Source: Gammaproteobacteria bacterium
GTDB lineage: Bacteria; Pseudomonadota; Gammaproteobacteria; SG8-11
DNA length: 18,564 nucleotides
NCBI GenBank assembly: GCA_016200445.1
Contig: JACQEQ010000158.1
Span: 1-18,564 of the forward strand
Direction of reading: 5' to 3'
In this document: piece by piece, positions 6,985 to 13,835 of the stretch
Layout of the letters: each line of letters begins with the position of its first letter
How positions within the stretch are numbered: position 1 is the stretch's first letter
The notes under the pieces: generated by a model
The model's input: only the letters and a program-made list of their open reading frames with translations
The model's database searches: none
What the model was told of the DNA's origin: nothing
Program-made: the position numbers and the translations under genes

Positions 6985-7902
6985 ATGCTCATTCTCACCT
7001 ACTCCGACTACGCGGCCCCGGCGCGCGCGCTGGCGCAAGCGCTCGCCGCGCCACTGGCTTTAGTGCAAGTACATCGCTTTCCCGACGGCGAATGCAAAGT
7101 GCAACTCCCCGCGCCCTGTCCCGGCACGGTGGTCGTATGCCGCAGCCTCGACCACCCGGACGCGAAACTCATCGAGCTGTTGTTAACAGCGCGCACTGCT
7201 CGCGCGCTGGGCGCAAAACAACTGATTTTGGTCGCGCCCTACCTGTGTTACATGCGCCAGGACATGGCGTTCGCTCCGGGCGAAGCCGTCAGTCAGCGCA
7301 TCGTGGGAGAATTTCTCGCCGGATTGTTCGATACAGTCATCGCTGTTGATCCACATCTGCATCGCGTACATGAACTCAAAGATGCCGTGCCCGCCACGCA
7401 CGCGATCGCATTGTCTGCAGCGCCGCTGATGGGACTGTTTTTACGCGCTCGGCTCGCGGATGCAATCTTGCTCGGACCGGATGAGGAATCCGCGCAGTGG
7501 GTGCAGACGGTCGCGCAACAGGCGGGTTGGGATTTTGCAGTAGCACGCAAAACGCGTAGCGGTGACCGGCGCGTCGCAATTCAATTACCGGATATTGCGT
7601 TTCGCAAGCGCAATATCGTGCTGGTCGACGACATGGTCAGCACCGGCCATACCCTCGCGCAAACTGCGCGACAGCTTAAAGCAGCCGGAGCACGGCATAT
7701 CTACAGCGCAATCACGCATGCTTTATTCTCGCACCAAGCATCGCGGCTGATGCGCGATGCCGGTATTGAAACCCTGTGGTGCAGCGACAGCATTGTGCAC
7801 GCGTGCGGTGAAATACATCTGGCGCCGCTGCTGGCAGAGGCAGTCGCAGCCAGTATGAGTCCGGCTACACCGCGAGATAACTCGAAATCTTCGCCGCATT
7901 GA
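6985..7902 (+). CDS. prs: Ribose-phosphate pyrophosphokinase (PRPP synthase) family protein
   Basis: The ATG at 6985 is forced by an in-frame TAA (6976-6978). GGAGG (6965-6969) lies unusually far upstream, at 15 bases. The 305-residue protein shows FPDGE (32-36), RQD (91-93) in PYLCYMRQDMAFAPGE, VDPHLHR (121-127), KTRSGDRRVAI (189-199) at the catalytic flexible loop and the PRPP-binding loop VDDMVSTGHT (214-223). The KTR loop and STG form resemble archaeal class III PRPP synthases more than the class I housekeeping enzyme (KRR, DTGGT). Family members make PRPP from ribose 5-phosphate and ATP. Here the second Gly of the TGGT loop is His. Together with the phosphorylase neighbour 116 bases upstream it may feed on ribose phosphates released from nucleotides. 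The last 38 bases overlap the end of urtE on the other strand. Confidence 0.85.
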   Translation: MLILTYSDYAAPARALAQALAAPLALVQVHRFPDGECKVQLPAPCPGTVVVCRSLDHPDAKLIELLLTARTARALGAKQLILVAPYLCYMRQDMAFAPGEAVSQRIVGEFLAGLFDTVIAVDPHLHRVHELKDAVPATHAIALSAAPLMGLFLRARLADAILLGPDEESAQWVQTVAQQAGWDFAVARKTRSGDRRVAIQLPDIAFRKRNIVLVDDMVSTGHTLAQTARQLKAAGARHIYSAITHALFSHQASRLMRDAGIETLWCSDSIVHACGEIHLAPLLAEAVAASMSPATPRDNSKSSPH

Positions 7903-8554
7903 CATCAGCACGGTTTTCTTCGTGAATCAGGCTGCCTTTTTCGATCACCAGGATACGATCCGCGACATCCAGCGCAAAACTCAACACCTGCTCCGACACC
8001 ACGATGGTGATGTCGCGCATTTTTTTAATTTCGTTGAGCACCTTGGCGATGTCCTTGATGATCGACGGCTGGATACCTTCGGTCGGTTCGTCCAGCAACA
8101 GCACTTTCGGCTCCGACACCAAGGCGCGCGCAATCGCAAGTTGCTGTTGTTGACCGCCGGACAAATTACCGCCCTTGCGTCTGCGCATATCGAACAGCAC
8201 CGGAAACAGCGCGTAGATGTCGCTGGGAATCGTCTTGTCTTGACACGTTTCCAAACCGGTGGCGATATTTTCTTCGACCGTCAGGTTGGGAAAAATCATG
8301 CGCCCTTGCGGCACGTAGGCCAGGCCTTCGGCAACGCGCAGGTAACTCGGTTTACCGCTGACATCGGCGTCGCCGACTTCGACGCGCCCGGCACGCGCGG
8401 CCAGCACACCGATCAACGATTTGAACAGCGTGGATTTGCCCATGCCGTTGCGCCCCATGATCGCAAGCGTTTCTTTGTGCTTCGCGTTGAAACTAATGCC
8501 GTGAATCACTTCACTTTGCCCGTAGGCGACGGTGAGGTTGGATACGTTTAACAT
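7865..8554 (-). CDS. urtE: Urea/amide ABC transporter ATP-binding protein UrtE
   Basis: The start is the ATG at 8554, with GGAGG 7 bases upstream. The 229-residue nucleotide-binding subunit has Walker A GRNGMGKS (34-41), Q-loop Gln83, signature LSGGQ (131-135) and Walker B VLLLDEP (151-157) with EGIQPSII after it, which is typical of UrtE/LivF-type subunits. The usual switch His is replaced by SEQ (187-189), as in this subfamily's VEQ form. It works as a heterodimer with UrtD on the cytoplasmic side of the UrtBC channel. It is the last gene of the urt operon, separated from urtD by a palindromic repeat. It ends inside the 3' end of the convergent prs gene. Confidence 0.93.
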   Translation of the reverse strand: MLNVSNLTVAYGQSEVIHGISFNAKHKETLAIMGRNGMGKSTLFKSLIGVLAARAGRVEVGDADVSGKPSYLRVAEGLAYVPQGRMIFPNLTVEENIATGLETCQDKTIPSDIYALFPVLFDMRRRKGGNLSGGQQQQLAIARALVSEPKVLLLDEPTEGIQPSIIKDIAKVLNEIKKMRDITIVVSEQVLSFALDVADRILVIEKGSLIHEENRADVNAAKISSYLAV

Positions 8555-8590
8555 TTGATACCTCCAACGTTAAGAGAACGTGCTATTACC

Positions 8591-8705
8591 CATCACCCTA
8601 CCCTCTCCCCGACGGAGGGGGAGAGGGGAAAAAACTTCTGCGCCCATTCAACTTTTCTCCCTCGCCCCGGTTACGGGGAGAGGGCTGGGGTGAGGGGCGG
8701 CATGA
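8591..8705. repeat. GC-rich palindromic repeat, copy A (urtD-urtE gap)
   Basis: Two hairpins stand side by side: CCTCTCCCC against GGGGAGAGG at the left, and CCTCGCCCC against GGGGAGAGG at the right. The outer arms (ATCACCCTACCCTCTCCCC and GAGGGCTGGGGTGAGG) are roughly complementary. It resembles copies B and D in this window, and the common intergenic repeats of proteobacterial genomes. It interrupts an otherwise tight operon. Confidence 0.7.
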
Positions 8706-8719
8706 GTGATTCTCGACCA

Positions 8720-9469
8720 TCAGTGCCCGAGGTAGACTTCAATCACCTTCGGATCGCTTTGCACTTTGTCGATACTGCCTTCGCATAACACCTTGCCTTG
8801 ATGCAACACGGTTACGCGGTGCGCGATATTCTTCACGAACTGCATGTCGTGTTCGATCACGATCACCGAGCGGCCTTTGCAAATGCGCTGCAACAGTTCC
8901 GCAGTTTGTTCGCGTTCTTTCACGCTCATGCCCGCGACCGGTTCGTCCAGCATCAACAATTCCGGTTCCTGCATCAGCAGCATGCCGATTTCCAGCCATT
9001 GCTTTTGGCCGTGGCTGAGCGCGCCTGCCTCGCGCTGCAAGTGATCTTGCAGATTGATCGTCTCGGCAATCGCATTCACACGTTCGGTAACATCCGGCGT
9101 GCGTTTAAACGCCAGGCAACCGAACACGCTGCGGCCGCGCGGAAACGACACTTCCAGATTTTCGTACACGGTCAGATTTTCGTAAATCGACGGCGTTTGG
9201 AATTTTCGGCCGACACCGGAGCGCACGACTTCGTACTCCGCCATTTTTGTCAACTCCCGCTCCTTGAACTTGATGGTACCCTGCGACGCTTTGGTTTTTC
9301 CGCAGATCAAATCCAACAACGTGGTCTTGCCTGCGCCGTTGGGTCCGATGATCACACGCAACTCATCGCGCTCGACATACAGGTTCACACCGTCGACGGC
9401 CTTGAAGCCATCGAACGACACGCTGAGGTCTTCGACCGTCAACGCAAATTCTTTTCTGGCGGCGTTCAT
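8720..9469 (-). CDS. urtD: Urea/amide ABC transporter ATP-binding protein UrtD
   Basis: The 249-residue subunit has Walker A GPNGAGKT (42-49), Q-loop Gln91, signature LSHGQ (151-155), Walker B LLMLDEP (171-177) and switch His207. LSHGQKQWLEIGMLLMQEP is a hallmark of UrtD and separates it from LivG. The start is clear: GGAGGG lies 7 bases upstream, and the ATG overlaps the urtC stop (ATGA), so the two are translationally coupled. It pairs with UrtE to power import through UrtB and UrtC. Confidence 0.94.
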   Translation of the reverse strand: MNAARKEFALTVEDLSVSFDGFKAVDGVNLYVERDELRVIIGPNGAGKTTLLDLICGKTKASQGTIKFKERELTKMAEYEVVRSGVGRKFQTPSIYENLTVYENLEVSFPRGRSVFGCLAFKRTPDVTERVNAIAETINLQDHLQREAGALSHGQKQWLEIGMLLMQEPELLMLDEPVAGMSVKEREQTAELLQRICKGRSVIVIEHDMQFVKNIAHRVTVLHQGKVLCEGSIDKVQSDPKVIEVYLGH

Positions 9470-10698
9470 CGTGAGCCCTCCGATGTCAAAACGCGCTTCT
9501 TACCTTTTGAGCTACGCGCTCGCGCTTTTGGAATGACTATTTTTTCTGGTTCCAGAGGGGTCACGGTCGCCGATACCGGTGCAGGCGCGACCTGTCCACG
9601 GCGCGCGAGCAAGGATTGCAACAGCATCTTGAGTTTGGCGCTGTGCTTTTCATACAGTCCGGCTAAACCGTTCGGGAAAAACATCACCACCGCAATGAAT
9701 AACCCGCCCATCAGCAACAGCCACAACTCGGGGAAGCTTTCCGAAAACAGGGTTTTTCCTGCGTTCACGAGCAATGCGCCGTAGACCGCGCCGACCAGCG
9801 ACATGCGTCCGCCGACCGCTGTGAAGATGACCATTTCAATCGACGGCACGATGCCGACGAACGACGGCGACATGAACCCGACCTGCAAAGTGAACAGCGC
9901 ACCACCGATTGCGGAAACAATCGCCGCAATGCAGAACATGAAAATCTTGAAGTTCGCCACGTCGTAACCGGAGAAGCGCACGCGGTCTTCGCGGTCGCGC
10001 ATCGCCAGCAGCAGGCGACCGAACTTGGTTGCCAGCATCCAGCGCAAGCCGGCGATTACGCCGATCAATATCGCGCCGGTGAGGAAATACAAAATGTACT
10101 TGGCGCTGTCGGTGCGAATATCCCAACCGTGCAGTGTTTTCAAATCGGTCATGCCGTTCGCACCGCCGGTGTAGCCTTGCTGACCGATGATCAGAATCGT
10201 CAGAATCAACGCAATCGCTTGCGTGATGATCGCGAAATACACGCCGCCGACACGGCGTTTGAACATTGCGGCGCCGATGAAATAGGCGAACAATGCCGGC
10301 ACCACCAGAATCGCGAGCAACGTAAATGTAAAGCTATGGAACGGTTCCCAGAACCACGGCAGCGCGGTGATCTGATTCCAATCCATGAAATCGGGAATGC
10401 CCGGTGTGGATTGAATTTTGGTGCTCTCCGGATCGGAAGCTTCCAGCTTCAGGAACATCGCCATCGCATAACCGCCCAAGCCGAAGAACACACCCTGGCC
10501 AAGACTCAGTACGCCGCCGTAACCCCACAAGGTCACCAAGCCGATGGCAACAAATGCATAGGTCAGGTACTTACCGGTCAGGTTGAGACGAAACAGATCG
10601 AAGGCCAGTGGAAACACCACCAGAATAACAACCGCGAGAAGGGCGATGCTCACCCATCCGTTGCTACCGCTGAAAAATTTTTTGAGTGAAAATGTCAT
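9466..10698 (-). CDS. urtC: Urea/amide ABC transporter permease UrtC
   Basis: The 410-residue permease belongs to the LivM/UrtC branch, with about ten membrane segments. Motifs include GYGGVLSLGQGVFFGLGGYAMAM near residue 60 and LLAMRDREDRVRFSGYDVANFK in the cytoplasmic coupling region. The start has AGGAG 10 bases upstream, and the gene lies 27 bases after urtB. It has an unusual C-terminal tail of about 50 residues (from LLQSLLARRGQ to the end), rich in Ala, Pro, Lys and Arg, with the run RARSSKGKKR. The tail follows the last membrane segment and would face the cytoplasm. UrtC with UrtB forms the channel of the high-affinity urea/short-amide importer. Confidence 0.93.
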   Translation of the reverse strand: MTFSLKKFFSGSNGWVSIALLAVVILVVFPLAFDLFRLNLTGKYLTYAFVAIGLVTLWGYGGVLSLGQGVFFGLGGYAMAMFLKLEASDPESTKIQSTPGIPDFMDWNQITALPWFWEPFHSFTFTLLAILVVPALFAYFIGAAMFKRRVGGVYFAIITQAIALILTILIIGQQGYTGGANGMTDLKTLHGWDIRTDSAKYILYFLTGAILIGVIAGLRWMLATKFGRLLLAMRDREDRVRFSGYDVANFKIFMFCIAAIVSAIGGALFTLQVGFMSPSFVGIVPSIEMVIFTAVGGRMSLVGAVYGALLVNAGKTLFSESFPELWLLLMGGLFIAVVMFFPNGLAGLYEKHSAKLKMLLQSLLARRGQVAPAPVSATVTPLEPEKIVIPKARARSSKGKKRVLTSEGSR

Positions 10699-10725
10699 GA
10701 TGCGCTCGCTCCTGTTACAGGCTAA

Positions 10726-11649
10726 TTAACGCCGCACTTTGCTGACGACCAATCCTTCCGGCCGCATCATCAAAATGCCGACGATGGCCAACAGCGTGAT
10801 GACCTTGGCCATCGAACCGTTGAGGAAGAATTCCAGAATCGACTGGGTTTCACCGATGGAAAACGCCGATGCGACGGTGCCGAGCAAGCTGCCTGCGCCG
10901 CCGAACACCACCACCAGAAAGGTGTCGACGATATATAGCGAACCACTGGTCGGCCCAGTCGACGCAATGGTGGTGAAGGCCGCACCGGCGATGCCCGCAA
11001 TGCCGCAGCCCAGCGCAAACGTCACGCGGTCCACGCGGCCGGTGTTGATGCCGACAGCGCCGCTCATCGCGCGGTTCTGCACGGTTGCGCGCACGCGCAA
11101 TCCCCAACGCGAGCGATGCAGCAGTAGAAATACACCGAGCGTGACAAATACCGTGAGGCCCATGACCATCAGGCCATTAATGGGAATTTCGATGGTTTCG
11201 GTCACGTGCATTGAACCGAGCAACCATTCGGGCATCACCGGGCTGACTTCACGCGCGCCGAAGGTCGAGCGCAAAACTTGTTGCAAAATAAGACTCAAAC
11301 CCCAGGTTGCGAGCAAGGTATCCAACGGACGCTTGTACAAAAACCGGATCAAGCCCAGCTCGACCAGATAACCGAATCCAAACGCGACACCGAAGGCGGC
11401 GGCCACCGCGAAGAAAAAATAATAACTTTGGAAACCGGGCATGTAGGTCTCGACCAAGTGTGAGCATAAATAGGTGGTGTAGGCGCCGATGGCCATGAAC
11501 TCGCCATGCGCCATGTTGATCACGCCCATTTGACCGAAAATAATCGCAAGACCGAGCGCCATCAGTAGCAACACGCTGAACAGACTGATACCCGCGAATC
11601 CCTGCATCGCGAGGATCGAGCCCATTTCCGACATCGATGATCCGTCCAT
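10726..11649 (-). CDS. urtB: Urea/amide ABC transporter permease UrtB
   Basis: The start is taken as the ATG at 11649, which has GAGG 8 bases upstream; the frame extends three codons further to a GTG at 11658 that overlaps this site. The 307-residue protein is an inner-membrane permease of the LivH/UrtB branch, with about eight membrane segments and the diagnostic run VINMAHGEFMAIGAYTTY near residue 45. The coupling-helix region has VRATVQNRAMSGAVGINTGR. It lies 170 bases after the urtA stop, and that gap holds palindromic repeat copy B. Membrane subunits are usually needed in lower amounts than the binding protein, which the hairpins may enforce. Confidence 0.93.
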   Translation of the reverse strand: MDGSSMSEMGSILAMQGFAGISLFSVLLLMALGLAIIFGQMGVINMAHGEFMAIGAYTTYLCSHLVETYMPGFQSYYFFFAVAAAFGVAFGFGYLVELGLIRFLYKRPLDTLLATWGLSLILQQVLRSTFGAREVSPVMPEWLLGSMHVTETIEIPINGLMVMGLTVFVTLGVFLLLHRSRWGLRVRATVQNRAMSGAVGINTGRVDRVTFALGCGIAGIAGAAFTTIASTGPTSGSLYIVDTFLVVVFGGAGSLLGTVASAFSIGETQSILEFFLNGSMAKVITLLAIVGILMMRPEGLVVSKVRR

Positions 11650-11689
11650 AAAGCACACCTCGTTATGTGATAAAGGTGACTAAGGCCGT

Positions 11690-11784
11690 AGCTCCTTCCC
11701 CCTGCAAGGGGGAAGGCTGGGATGGGGGTGCTCGAATTTACTCTCCCTCACCCTAACCCTCCCCCTTTCAGGGAGAGGGGAGCT
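11690..11784. repeat. GC-rich palindromic repeat, copy B (urtA-urtB gap)
   Basis: The left arm is a perfect hairpin, CCTTCCCCCT against AGGGGGAAGG with a GCA loop. The right arm has CTCTCCCT against AGGGAGAG. The ends AGCTCC and GGAGCT are complementary, so the whole unit can also fold as one long stem. GGGATGGGGG is shared with copy D. Confidence 0.75.
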
Positions 11785-11819
11785 AAATCAGCCAGCGAAA
11801 AATCTCACTCGTTAAATAT

Positions 11820-13079
11820 CTATTGATAACCCGCCGGGAACGGATTGGGTTCGATCAGTTCAGACGTGTAAATGACTTCCGCCTGGCCGTCCTTCTTCCA
11901 TTTACCGACGCGTGCTTTCGACCACAGGTGATGATTCGCGTGGATCTTGACATAACCTTCCGGCGCGGTGGTCAGCTCGATGCCGGGAGAAGCGGCGACG
12001 ACTTTATCCACGTCGAAGCTGCCGGCTTTCTCGACAGCGGCTTTCCACAACCACGGGCCGAGATAGGCGGCCTGGGTCACGTCGCCGATCACGCTGTCGG
12101 CGCCCCACTTCTTCTTGAAGGCGGCGACAAACTTTTTATTATTGTCAATATCCAGGCTCTGGAAGTATTTCATCATCGAGTAAAAACCATCGACGTTTTC
12201 GCCGCCGATGCCCTTCACTTCATCCTCAGTCACGGAAATCGTCAGCAGATTCCATTTGTCCGAAGTGATACCGGCTGCTTTCAGCTGCTTGTACCAAGCC
12301 ACGTTGCTGCCGCCGACCACGATGCTGTAAATCACATCCGGCTTTTTCGATTTAATCTTGTTGATCAGCGAGCCGAAGTTGGTATGACCCAGCGGATAAT
12401 ATTCTTCACCCACCACCGTACCCTTCAGCACATTCTCGATGTGTTTGCGCGCGATCTTGTTCGAGGTGCGCGGCCAGATATAATCCGAGCCGATCAAATA
12501 AAATGTTTTCGCCTTCTTTTCCTGGGCGATCCAGTTCAAACCGGCAAGAATTTGTTGTGTCGCCTCCTGACCCGTGTAGAACACGTTCTTGGATTGTTCC
12601 AAACCTTCGTAGAACGTCGGGTAATACAGCAGGCCATTGTTTTTCTCGAACACCGGCAACACCGCCTTGCGCGACGCCGAGGTCCAGCAGCCCATCACTG
12701 ACGCAACCTTGTCTTTTTCCAGCAGCTTCTTGGATTTTTCCGCGAACGTCGGCCAATCGCTGGCGCCGTCTTCCTCGATGATTTTGATCTTGCGGCCGAG
12801 CACGCCGCCCATTTCATTGATCTGGTCGATGGCGAGCTTCTCCGCTTCCACCGAACCCGCTTCGCTGATCGCCATGGTGCCGGTTACCGAATGCAAAATT
12901 CCAACCGTCACCGCATCATCCGTTACCGCAAGCCCGGTCGTGTTGACTTGCGCCGTCGGTGGGCCTGCGGCGTAACTCGCCAGCGACGCGCTTAATGTGC
13001 CATACACAAGCAGAGCGAGTGCCACGATGCTCTTGCGCATTTTGGAATTAAATCGAACTTCACTACGATTATTTCTCAT
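11820..13079 (-). CDS. urtA: Urea/amide ABC transporter substrate-binding protein UrtA
   Basis: The start is the ATG at 13079, with GAGG 6 bases upstream; the inner ATG at 13040 has no such site. The 419-residue precursor has a basic N-terminus, a signal peptide core (IVALALLVYGTLSASLASYA) and a mature binding protein of the UrtA/FmdD type. Typical segments are VTVGILHSVTGTMAISE, LAIDQINEMGGVLGRKI, MGCWTSASRKAVLPVFE and LLYYPTFYEGLEQSKN. It captures urea or short-chain amides in the periplasm and delivers them to UrtBC. It is the first gene of urtABCDE and is divergent from the formamidase gene. A sigma-54 promoter lies about 100 bases upstream. FmdD of Methylophilus methylotrophus, an amide-binding homologue linked to formamidase, is the closest known context. 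Confidence 0.94.
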   Translation of the reverse strand: MRNNRSEVRFNSKMRKSIVALALLVYGTLSASLASYAAGPPTAQVNTTGLAVTDDAVTVGILHSVTGTMAISEAGSVEAEKLAIDQINEMGGVLGRKIKIIEEDGASDWPTFAEKSKKLLEKDKVASVMGCWTSASRKAVLPVFEKNNGLLYYPTFYEGLEQSKNVFYTGQEATQQILAGLNWIAQEKKAKTFYLIGSDYIWPRTSNKIARKHIENVLKGTVVGEEYYPLGHTNFGSLINKIKSKKPDVIYSIVVGGSNVAWYKQLKAAGITSDKWNLLTISVTEDEVKGIGGENVDGFYSMMKYFQSLDIDNNKKFVAAFKKKWGADSVIGDVTQAAYLGPWLWKAAVEKAGSFDVDKVVAASPGIELTTAPEGYVKIHANHHLWSKARVGKWKKDGQAEVIYTSELIEPNPFPAGYQ

Positions 13080-13166
13080 TGAGCACCTCGATCATTGGGT
13101 TACTACAGAACACGACGTCGCCGTCGCGCTAACCTGTCGCGGAGCAGCCCGCCACAACGATCGCAG

Positions 13167-13182
13167 TGCAACCGATATGCCA
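13167..13182 (-). promoter_or_regulatory. Sigma-54 promoter of the urtABCDE operon
   Basis: On the minus strand TGGCAT-ATCGG-TTGCA matches the consensus TGGCAC-N5-TTGCA at all but one fixed base, with the required GG-N10-GC spacing. Transcription should start near 13156, leaving a leader of about 77 bases before urtA. Sigma-54 promoters need an activator such as NtrC. Confidence 0.8.
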
Positions 13183-13379
13183 CAGATTTTTTTGCACAAT
13201 GCACCGAGGGTGCTCGCGCAGCAAAGTCGCGCTTGTACAACTTCACCGTAAAACACTATAAAAACAGCGATTCACGCACTATACGGCGCTACATCGCGGA
13301 AATTTTTCCGGATGCGTAAATTACCTCGCAGACACAACCTGATCACTGCTAACGCGTAGCAGCAGCCTGGCGTAAAGAC

Positions 13380-13394
13380 GCACTTCGCAAGTGC
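13380..13394. promoter_or_regulatory. Candidate NtrC enhancer site 1
   Basis: GCACTTCGCAAGTGC is a perfect dyad that fits the NtrC pattern GCACY-W-NNN-W-RGTGC. It is about 200 bases upstream of the urtA -24 element and about 250 upstream of the fmdA one, so it could serve both promoters. Confidence 0.55.
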
Positions 13395-13511
13395 AGTGCG
13401 CGAATTGTTTTCGCGCGATGTAAAGATAGTTTTGTATTAACCGAGCTTGTTCGTTTAGAACCTGCATCGGTCTGCACAGCACACGCAGCACGACGCGCTA
13501 CGTCATACTAA

Positions 13512-13529
13512 TGCAAATGCTAGTTTGCA
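13512..13529. promoter_or_regulatory. Perfect 18-bp palindromic operator candidate
   Basis: TGCAAATGCTAGTTTGCA has 6-bp perfect arms (TGCAAA/TTTGCA) around TGCTAG. It lies just before NtrC-like site 2 and about 115 bases upstream of the fmdA promoter. A binding protein is not known; the nearby XRE protein is one candidate. Confidence 0.4.
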
Positions 13530-13531
13530 GC

Positions 13532-13546
13532 GCACGACATCGGTGC
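13532..13546. promoter_or_regulatory. Candidate NtrC enhancer site 2
   Basis: GCACGACATCGGTGC has the GCAC and GTGC halves with NtrC spacing but imperfect inner bases. It lies about 100 bases upstream of the fmdA -24 element, a normal enhancer distance. Confidence 0.4.
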
Positions 13547-13644
13547 TGCTGTTGCGCAATTTGAGCGCAGCAGCGATTCGCAACAACAAAGCTACTGCTC
13601 GTTACACCTGCTGAAATCAACCTCCGGCCCCGCCAACAGCGTCG

Positions 13645-13660
13645 TGGCATACCGGTTGCA
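13645..13660 (+). promoter_or_regulatory. Sigma-54 promoter of fmdA
   Basis: TGGCAT-ACCGG-TTGCA has the exact GG-N10-GC spacing and only one departure from the fixed consensus bases. It is nearly identical to the urtA promoter. The start should be near 13671, giving a leader of about 165 bases. Confidence 0.8.
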
Positions 13661-13724
13661 CTTGCTCGAATACAAGCATGCGGCGAGCCGCGCGCGTCCG
13701 TTGAGACCGCGCAAGAACCACTCT

Positions 13725-13763
13725 GCACGTGAACACGTGCCCGGCCCGACCGCCCCGGGCACG
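13725..13763 (+). promoter_or_regulatory. Mutually exclusive hairpins in the fmdA leader
   Basis: GCACGTG (13725-13731) pairs with CACGTGC (13734-13740). CGTGCCCGG (13736-13744) pairs perfectly with CCGGGCACG (13755-13763). Bases 13736-13740 belong to both stems, so only one can form. They lie inside the predicted leader, 73 or more bases before the start codon. Confidence 0.5.
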
Positions 13764-13835
13764 CGAGCTGTTGCAGGGTCGCGTGAGCGCGCATCGCCGC
13801 CTGCTTGTACCTAACCATGCACAGGAGAAGTCATC

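Larger units (their letters stand above)
13080..13835. promoter_or_regulatory. Divergent urtA-fmdA control region
   Basis: No gene was found in these 756 bases. They hold two outward-facing sigma-54 promoters, two GCAC...GTGC dyads, an inverted repeat GCGCGAA/TTCGCGC (13398-13404 with 13410-13416), a perfect 18-bp palindrome (13512-13529), and overlapping hairpins in the fmdA leader. The density of symmetrical sites is much higher than elsewhere in the window. Confidence 0.75.

Noticed and set aside
8798..9784. Long plus-strand open frame opposite urtD and urtC
   Set aside because: It is the reverse reading of two clear transporter genes; its His, Gln and Arg richness is typical of antisense frames.
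11823..12701. Plus-strand open frame of 292 codons opposite urtA
   Set aside because: Antisense shadow of a full-length binding protein, with no ribosome binding site or recognisable domain.
13201..13213. GCACCGAGGGTGC as a third NtrC site
   Set aside because: The halves are only three bases apart where NtrC dyads have five, and it lies about 20 bases from the urtA -24 element, too close for an enhancer.
13725..13763. Guanidine (ykkC or mini-ykkC) riboswitch in the fmdA leader
   Set aside because: The stems lack the conserved ACGR loops and the overlapping stem layout does not match those classes.
13498..13818. Open frame of 106 codons in the urtA-fmdA gap
   Set aside because: Low-complexity Arg, Cys and Ala content, no ribosome binding site, and it would run through the sigma-54 promoter and leader hairpins.
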